From the NCBI GenBank assembly GCA_947175845.1, contig CAMWOK010000082.1, positions 1 through 10,435 of the forward strand: 10,435 nucleotides of DNA. Reading direction: 5' to 3'. Shown one piece after another: positions 7,271 to 10,435 of this stretch. The notes beneath the pieces are model-generated. The model did no database searches. It was given only the letters and a program-made list of their open reading frames with translations, and had not been told where the DNA came from. How positions within the stretch are numbered: the stretch's first letter is position 1; every line of letters starts with the position of its first letter. The DNA is from an uncultured Lachnospiraceae bacterium (GTDB taxonomy: Bacteria; Bacillota; Clostridia; Lachnospirales; Lachnospiraceae). A program made the translations under genes and the position numbers.

Positions 7271-9025
7271 CCTTTCGCTTGGTTTCATATTTTTATAGTG
7301 GAGTTCCATCTCTGTTCCCCCATCATTAAAAATCAGCAATACCTTCTCCCCGTAATACAAAGCATACTTTTTGCCGCGATTGAGCACCTGGCTGTCCTTG
7401 ATAATGGTAGCGTCGCCATCATTTCTGATACATAGTGCATGATCCTTTCCGCCTGTAAACTTAATCCTTCCCGCACCGGTAAGATAATACGAAATACCGC
7501 AGCAGTCCTTTATCCAGTCAAACGAAAAACTTTTCTGTGATAGCCCAAACAACTTGACGCTGCAAGGCGCAAGATCCTCCTGCGTCTCCCCCTTCAGCAG
7601 ATAGATTTTAAGCTGCCCTGAAAAGTCATATCTTGTTATTGCCGGCGGCTCGGGTTGTATCTCTGGCTCTTTTGCACCTTCTTCAGGCTTTTTTTTTTGC
7701 TTTTTACCAAGAAATATAATTGAAAGAACCGCAATAATCCCACATAGTGCTGCAACTACAATCCAGAGCACCGTATAATCCGGCTGCTTTTCTGTCACAG
7801 GTACAATCAGTTCAACCTGCTGTGGTTTACTGTCATAGTGCAGTACACTGTTCGATGAATCTATTTCTATCTCAACGGTAACGTCTCTTGTCTCAGAAGT
7901 CTGATAGGGAATAACTGCCGTTTTACCGGAGATTTCAAATCCCTGTTCTTCGCCGTCTACAAGGACAGAAACCATCTGCCGTATGTCGTCCGCATCCAAA
8001 ATCAGCTGCCCCTGATGGTTCAGCACATTTACCTCTATGGAAAAGGAGCCATCCTCCGATGTGTATGATGAATCCATCTCCGTTTCCAGATAGTATTCCT
8101 TTATGAGATATGCATGGGTATTTCCTCTGCCCTCCAGACAATAATCCATCACAGCCTGTTTTTCCATTGGATTTTGCAGCTGCGCAACTGCAAATTTGCT
8201 TCCCTGTATGAGCATAAGCTGTTCGCACTGTCCTGTGACATGAAAGTTTTGAATAATATCCCCTGAAACAAATAATATCTTTGCATTCTGCATGTACGTA
8301 TCCTGAAGATCAACAGAAAGTTTTCCTTCGTCCGAGAAGGACTCTCCCAGTTCAATCTTTTCGAGCTGCAGCGTCTGGAACAGATATCTGGCAGCAATCT
8401 CTTCGATCGCATGGTTCTCGCCCACAGTGTGCAGCTCACCTGATGTGAGCGTCGTTGCGTAAGAAACCTGATTTTCTACATCCTCCGTCGGAACCTCGAA
8501 CATATCTATCTTTATCTTCTGTGCAGCAGCTGTATCCACTGCACGCTCAAACCGATCCACCGCGTCCTGGGTCTCCTGCTCTCCCATCATGGATATCTCC
8601 CCGTCAGAGACAACCACAATCCGCTTGTCCGCACAGCTGCTGTCAAACATATCAAACGCTTTCTCCAATGCCATAGCCGGCGTCGTATATCCTTTTAATT
8701 CCACAGACTCAAGCGAGCGTCTCGTCCGCTGTGTGATATTGCCAAAATCTTCCTGATAGACAATCTCTGCGTTGTACACCAGCAGCGCAGCTTCATATCC
8801 CTCCGGGAGCGCCGAAGCGATCATGCATGCACTGTCCGCCGCTTCGATCCACTGTCCGTCTCCCCGCATCGACTTGCTCGCATCCAGCAAAAATATAATC
8901 TGGTGTTCAACCGCCTTATCAATTCTGTCACTCTGTTCTGCTGCAAAAACATTCTGTGGAAACACGAAAGAAAATCCGATTATCAGTATCATTATATGAA
9001 TCATTGCTTTCCTTGTCCGCTCCAT
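7268..9025 (-). CDS. Secreted/anchored VWA protein with TM segment and FHA-like cytoplasmic tail
   Basis: A 585-residue protein, first gene of the operon. A signal peptide (MERTRK, then a hydrophobic stretch ending at VFAAE, about 1-29) precedes a von Willebrand A domain (about 40-215) with a complete MIDAS: DASKS (48-52), Thr114/115 in GYTTP and VVSDGE (138-143). Such domains bind a metal ion and a protein ligand. A beta-rich segment follows (about 225-412). One TM helix (418-439) with KKQKKK after it points the tail into the cytosol. The tail (about 465-580) has the strand pattern of an FHA-like fold (LCIRNDGDATIIKD, then YALYYGEKVLLIF) but no GR or SRxH motif. An outside sensor linked to an inside FHA-like part suggests signalling across the membrane, or an anchor for the contractile apparatus (inference). 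The start ATG 9025 is supported by AAGGAAAACGA. The reading is firm; the FHA-like call is moderate. Confidence 0.87.
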   Translation of the reverse strand: MERTRKAMIHIMILIIGFSFVFPQNVFAAEQSDRIDKAVEHQIIFLLDASKSMRGDGQWIEAADSACMIASALPEGYEAALLVYNAEIVYQEDFGNITQRTRRSLESVELKGYTTPAMALEKAFDMFDSSCADKRIVVVSDGEISMMGEQETQDAVDRFERAVDTAAAQKIKIDMFEVPTEDVENQVSYATTLTSGELHTVGENHAIEEIAARYLFQTLQLEKIELGESFSDEGKLSVDLQDTYMQNAKILFVSGDIIQNFHVTGQCEQLMLIQGSKFAVAQLQNPMEKQAVMDYCLEGRGNTHAYLIKEYYLETEMDSSYTSEDGSFSIEVNVLNHQGQLILDADDIRQMVSVLVDGEEQGFEISGKTAVIPYQTSETRDVTVEIEIDSSNSVLHYDSKPQQVELIVPVTEKQPDYTVLWIVVAALCGIIAVLSIIFLGKKQKKKPEEGAKEPEIQPEPPAITRYDFSGQLKIYLLKGETQEDLAPCSVKLFGLSQKSFSFDWIKDCCGISYYLTGAGRIKFTGGKDHALCIRNDGDATIIKDSQVLNRGKKYALYYGEKVLLIFNDGGTEMELHYKNMKPSER

Positions 9026-9101
9026 TCGTTTTCCTTTCTGAAGCCCGCAGCGGCATTGTTCTCTGTCATACTGCCTGCGCTGCTATACGGATTCATACAA
9101 T

Positions 9102-9130
9102 TTTATAGTAAGATGGCCATGATACCTACA
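9102..9130 (-). promoter_or_regulatory. Possible promoter of the contractile operon
   Basis: On the minus strand TATAAA (9102-9107) is a good -10 box. At 17 nt spacing the -35 position holds TGTAGG (9125-9130), a poor match to TTGACA, so an activator may be needed. It lies about 75 bp upstream of the VWA start. This is a weak prediction by eye. Confidence 0.35.
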
Positions 9131-9135
9131 TAGGT
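9124..9135. promoter_or_regulatory. 12-bp palindrome over the possible operon -35 region
   Basis: ACCTA-CA-TAGGT, with perfect 5-bp arms. It covers the weak -35 element of the possible operon promoter, so a dimeric regulator bound here could repress or recruit RNA polymerase. Palindromes of this size also arise by chance; the position is what makes it notable. Confidence 0.35.
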
Positions 9136-9265
9136 GCAGGCGGCACATGAAGTCTATATCCCGAGGCACTAAATTTTAAATCTTCTGAATGCCGAAGGCT
9201 CTGTGATTTGCGTAAATTATTTGTCGAAAATTGTATTTTTATTTTATCATTGGCACCTTAAAATG

Positions 9266-9310
9266 TTTATGACGTTTTATGAAAATTATTTTTTCACAAA
9301 ACGTCATAAA
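9266..9310. promoter_or_regulatory. 45-bp near-perfect palindrome, candidate operator between divergent genes
   Basis: Outer arms TTTATGACGTTTT (9266-9278) and AAAACGTCATAAA (9298-9310) are perfect 13-bp inverted repeats. Inner GAAAA (9281-9285) and TTTTC (9291-9295) share the same centre, with TTATT as the 5-base loop. In all 19 of 20 arm positions pair; the only mismatch is 9279 with 9297. Neither side has the U-run of a terminator and the stem is A+T-rich. A DNA-binding site for one or two dimers, probably of the neighbouring HTH-TPR regulator, is the better reading (inference). The half-site core is TATGACGTTTT. Confidence 0.6.
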
Positions 9311-9329
9311 AAAATGTAAGACTGCATCT

Positions 9330-9354
9330 TATTATATTAGTATTCATATATAAA
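9330..9354 (+). promoter_or_regulatory. Possible promoter -10 region of the peptide gene
   Basis: TATTAT (9330-9335) and TATAAA (9349-9354) are acceptable -10 boxes 60-85 bp before the peptide start. No recognisable -35 lies at the right distance: the matching positions fall in the A-run just beside the 45-bp palindrome or in its flank. A promoter that depends on an activator bound to the palindrome would look like this. Confidence 0.3.
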
Positions 9355-9414
9355 CCACGCGCTTCTGCGGGGGAGTACGAAATACTGTCATATTTTTAAG
9401 GAGGTTTTTGAATC

Positions 9415-9546
9415 ATGAAAAAAATTGTTGCAGCCCTTTTAACCTTATGCATTGTTTCGGTTGTTGTTCCGCCAGTATCAGATTCGGGGGATTCGGATTC
9501 GGGGATTAGTACGTATGAGTATGTGTCTCAAACTCATGACAATTAA
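9415..9546 (+). CDS. Small exported peptide precursor, candidate quorum-sensing signal
   Basis: A 43-codon gene with a clear AAGGAGG (9398-9404) ten bases before ATG. The product has a positive start (MKK), a hydrophobic core (IVAALLTLCIVSVVV, 4-18), then PPVSDSG and a polar tail ending YEYVSQTHDN. This is the layout of RRNPP signal precursors such as PapR, NprX and Phr peptides: short, Sec-exported, and cut to release a C-terminal or internal oligopeptide that is re-imported by an oligopeptide permease. The gene is divergent from the operon and convergent with an HTH-TPR regulator, their stop codons overlapping by 4 nt (9543-9546); in this family signal and receptor genes are usually adjacent. 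The mature form cannot be read from the sequence; the last 5-10 residues are the natural guess. Start and export signal are well supported; the signalling role is inference. Confidence 0.72.
   Translation: MKKIVAALLTLCIVSVVVPPVSDSGDSDSGISTYEYVSQTHDN
9481..9504 (+). repeat. Short tandem repeat GATTCGGGG/GATTCG/GATTCGGGG in the peptide gene
   Basis: Three in-frame GATTCG units, the first and third extended by GGG, encode DSG-DS-DSG at residues 23-30. Unit length is a multiple of three, so slippage would change the spacer between export signal and C-terminal tail without breaking the frame. Confidence 0.6.
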
Positions 9547-10358
9547 TCAATTTTAATGCGAAATTTTTCTATATATGCATTCTGTAACGCTTTAATAATC
9601 TTACCCCTATTATATAGTTTATTAAGATAATAACCATTTCTAAGATACATTTCTTCCACATCTGGCAATCCTTGTTTCTCATACACCAGTGACAGGTTTG
9701 CCAGTATGTCTCCTGATATATCCCCACGACAACAATCTAAACTGTGCTGAAGTCCTTCTTTTCCAATATAAATTGCTTTTTCCAGATCGTCATGGGCCTC
9801 CAAGTATCCTACATAGTTTATATATAATGTCAATCCTGGAACAGCATGATATCGCATTGAAACTTTACTTTTCTTGTAATAATATAATAGTTGTTCATAG
9901 ATGTGAAGTGCCTCTTCTACTTTACCGTCCTCTCTCAAATTAACTGCTATGTGATTACAAATCATATACTCTGTTCTAAAAGGAACGCGATAAATCAATT
10001 TCCCAAAAACCAACAATGGCATTGTTAAACCGAGTAATTCCCGAAGTTTTTGATTTGCCTTCTCTGGAGACAATTTCTTAAGCGCCATTTGCTCATAAAT
10101 GCGTTCCATTCCTATAAACTGCTGATTAACGGGGATTGCCATATTTATCTTACTCTCAATCTGATCCAGCAAAATCCTTGCCTCATTCTGCTGCCCTTTA
10201 GGAAAGCATCTATTATATTGCCGCACCTTCTCATACAATTCATAACTGTCCGCATGAATAAACCCATAATAATTTTCCCGATCCATCCCCATCTTTTTCA
10301 ACAGCTTATAAAGCTTCTTTTTGTTCGGATTGCGCTTGCCTTGTTCGATCCTTGACAA
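9543..10358 (-). CDS. HTH-TPR (RRNPP-like) transcriptional regulator, frame broken in the HTH
   Basis: The continuous frame gives 271 residues from a TTG, but that TTG is not a convincing start. The same frame continues upstream as KVFTQET directly before LSRIEQGKRNP, the recognition-helix signature of XRE/PlcR-type HTH domains, until it meets an in-frame TAA at 10383-10385. The rest of the protein is helical with TPR-like units, such as ICNHIAVNLREDGKVEEAL and ILANLSLVYEKQGLPDVEEMY, and many Tyr/Leu residues. This fits the peptide-binding domain of RRNPP regulators. The gene lies upstream of the operon in the same direction and ends 4 nt inside the convergent peptide gene. Its base composition is more A+T-rich than the operon, hinting at a separate origin. 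Most likely it is the receptor for the neighbouring peptide and a regulator of the palindromic sites (inference). As written it lacks a complete DNA-binding domain. Confidence 0.75.
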   Translation of the reverse strand: MSRIEQGKRNPNKKKLYKLLKKMGMDRENYYGFIHADSYELYEKVRQYNRCFPKGQQNEARILLDQIESKINMAIPVNQQFIGMERIYEQMALKKLSPEKANQKLRELLGLTMPLLVFGKLIYRVPFRTEYMICNHIAVNLREDGKVEEALHIYEQLLYYYKKSKVSMRYHAVPGLTLYINYVGYLEAHDDLEKAIYIGKEGLQHSLDCCRGDISGDILANLSLVYEKQGLPDVEEMYLRNGYYLNKLYNRGKIIKALQNAYIEKFRIKID

Positions 10359-10434
10359 AGTCTCCTGTGTGAAGACTTTCTCTTATACAAATCTCCGAGC
10401 CCACTAGAATCCTGAGCATCTCGTATGCCGTCAT
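10359..10434 (-). pseudogene. N-terminal part of the HTH in a shifted frame (apparent frameshift)
   Basis: From ATG at 10434 another frame reads MTAYEMLRILVGSEICIRE, which looks like the first helices of the same HTH. Near 10376-10380, in GAAAG, removing one A would join it to VFTQETLSRIEQG in the regulator frame. So the real gene probably starts at or beyond the right edge and carries a +1 change here, either a true mutation or a sequence error. The first residues may lie outside the window. Confidence 0.5.
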
Positions 10435-10435
10435 A

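Larger units (their letters stand above)
9026..9414. other. Divergent intergenic regulatory region (389 bp)
   Basis: No gene is supported here. The region separates the minus-strand operon from the plus-strand peptide gene. It is more A+T-rich than the operon, mainly from about 9200 to 9350. It contains a possible operon promoter, a 12-bp palindrome, a 45-bp palindrome and A+T-rich -10-like boxes for the peptide gene. I saw no tRNA, riboswitch or classical terminator. Confidence 0.7.

Noticed and set aside
1..9025. Type VII (ESX/WXG100) secretion cluster, suggested by the FHA proteins
   Set aside because: No WXG100 protein, EssC-like FtsK/SpoIIIE ATPase or EsaA-like protein is seen; the tube- and sheath-like proteins fit a contractile system better.
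9001..9096. Minus-strand 31-codon frame (MNPYSSAGSM...) overlapping the VWA start
   Set aside because: No ribosome site before its ATG, and it overlaps the better supported VWA start in another frame. A leader peptide cannot be excluded but is not supported.
9266..9310. 45-bp palindrome as a two-way intrinsic terminator
   Set aside because: No U-run follows the stem on either strand, the stem is A+T-rich, and it lies between divergent starts, not convergent ends.
10356..10358. TTG as the true start of the regulator
   Set aside because: It falls inside the HTH recognition helix (TQETLSRIE), and homologous residues continue upstream in the same frame; the AGGAG before it is too close and encodes part of this motif.

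Overview
The window looks like a chromosomal segment of a Gram-positive anaerobe of the Clostridia, most likely Lachnospiraceae. This rests on strong AGGAGG-type ribosome binding sites, medium G+C in the large operon, and the style of the FHA, tube-like and HTH-TPR proteins. The assignment comes from pattern recognition only; no search was run.

Positions 1-9025 hold one long minus-strand operon, read from right to left, with gaps of 73 bp or less and several coupled starts. In transcription order it encodes: a secreted/anchored VWA protein with a cytoplasmic FHA-like tail; a 726-residue protein that reads like TssB and TssC contractile sheath subunits fused together; two paralogous proteins of about 142 residues that look like Hcp/phage-tail tube subunits; a J-domain protein; a two-TM FHA protein; a zinc-ribbon FHA protein; a membrane-anchored PP2C-type phosphatase; and a second PP2C-like protein with one TM segment and a TPR-like C-terminal half that runs off the left edge. 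The sheath/tube pair suggests a contractile, type VI-like or phage-tail-like apparatus. The FHA, PP2C and VWA set resembles the threonine-phosphorylation control of type VI secretion (PpkA/PppA/Fha), rebuilt with different proteins. Baseplate, spike, ATPase, kinase and effector genes are not in the window and would have to lie to the left. A 44-nt hairpin separates the probably abundant structural genes from the J-domain and signalling genes.

Positions 9026-9414 are an A+T-rich divergent intergenic region. It holds a possible minus-strand promoter for the operon, a 12-bp palindrome over that promoter's -35 region, and a striking 45-bp near-perfect palindrome.

Positions 9415-10435 hold a 43-codon plus-strand gene with a strong ribosome binding site, encoding an exported-peptide-like product. 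Tail to tail with it, stop codons overlapping, is a minus-strand HTH-TPR regulator gene. Together they look like an RRNPP-type (PlcR/Rgg/Rap-like) quorum-sensing pair beside the contractile operon. The regulator's HTH is split between two frames, so this copy may be inactive, frameshifted, or carry a sequence error.

Working model (inference): the secreted peptide is sensed by the HTH-TPR regulator, which acts on the palindromes and sets transcription of the contractile operon. Assembly or firing is then adjusted after translation by FHA and PP2C proteins.
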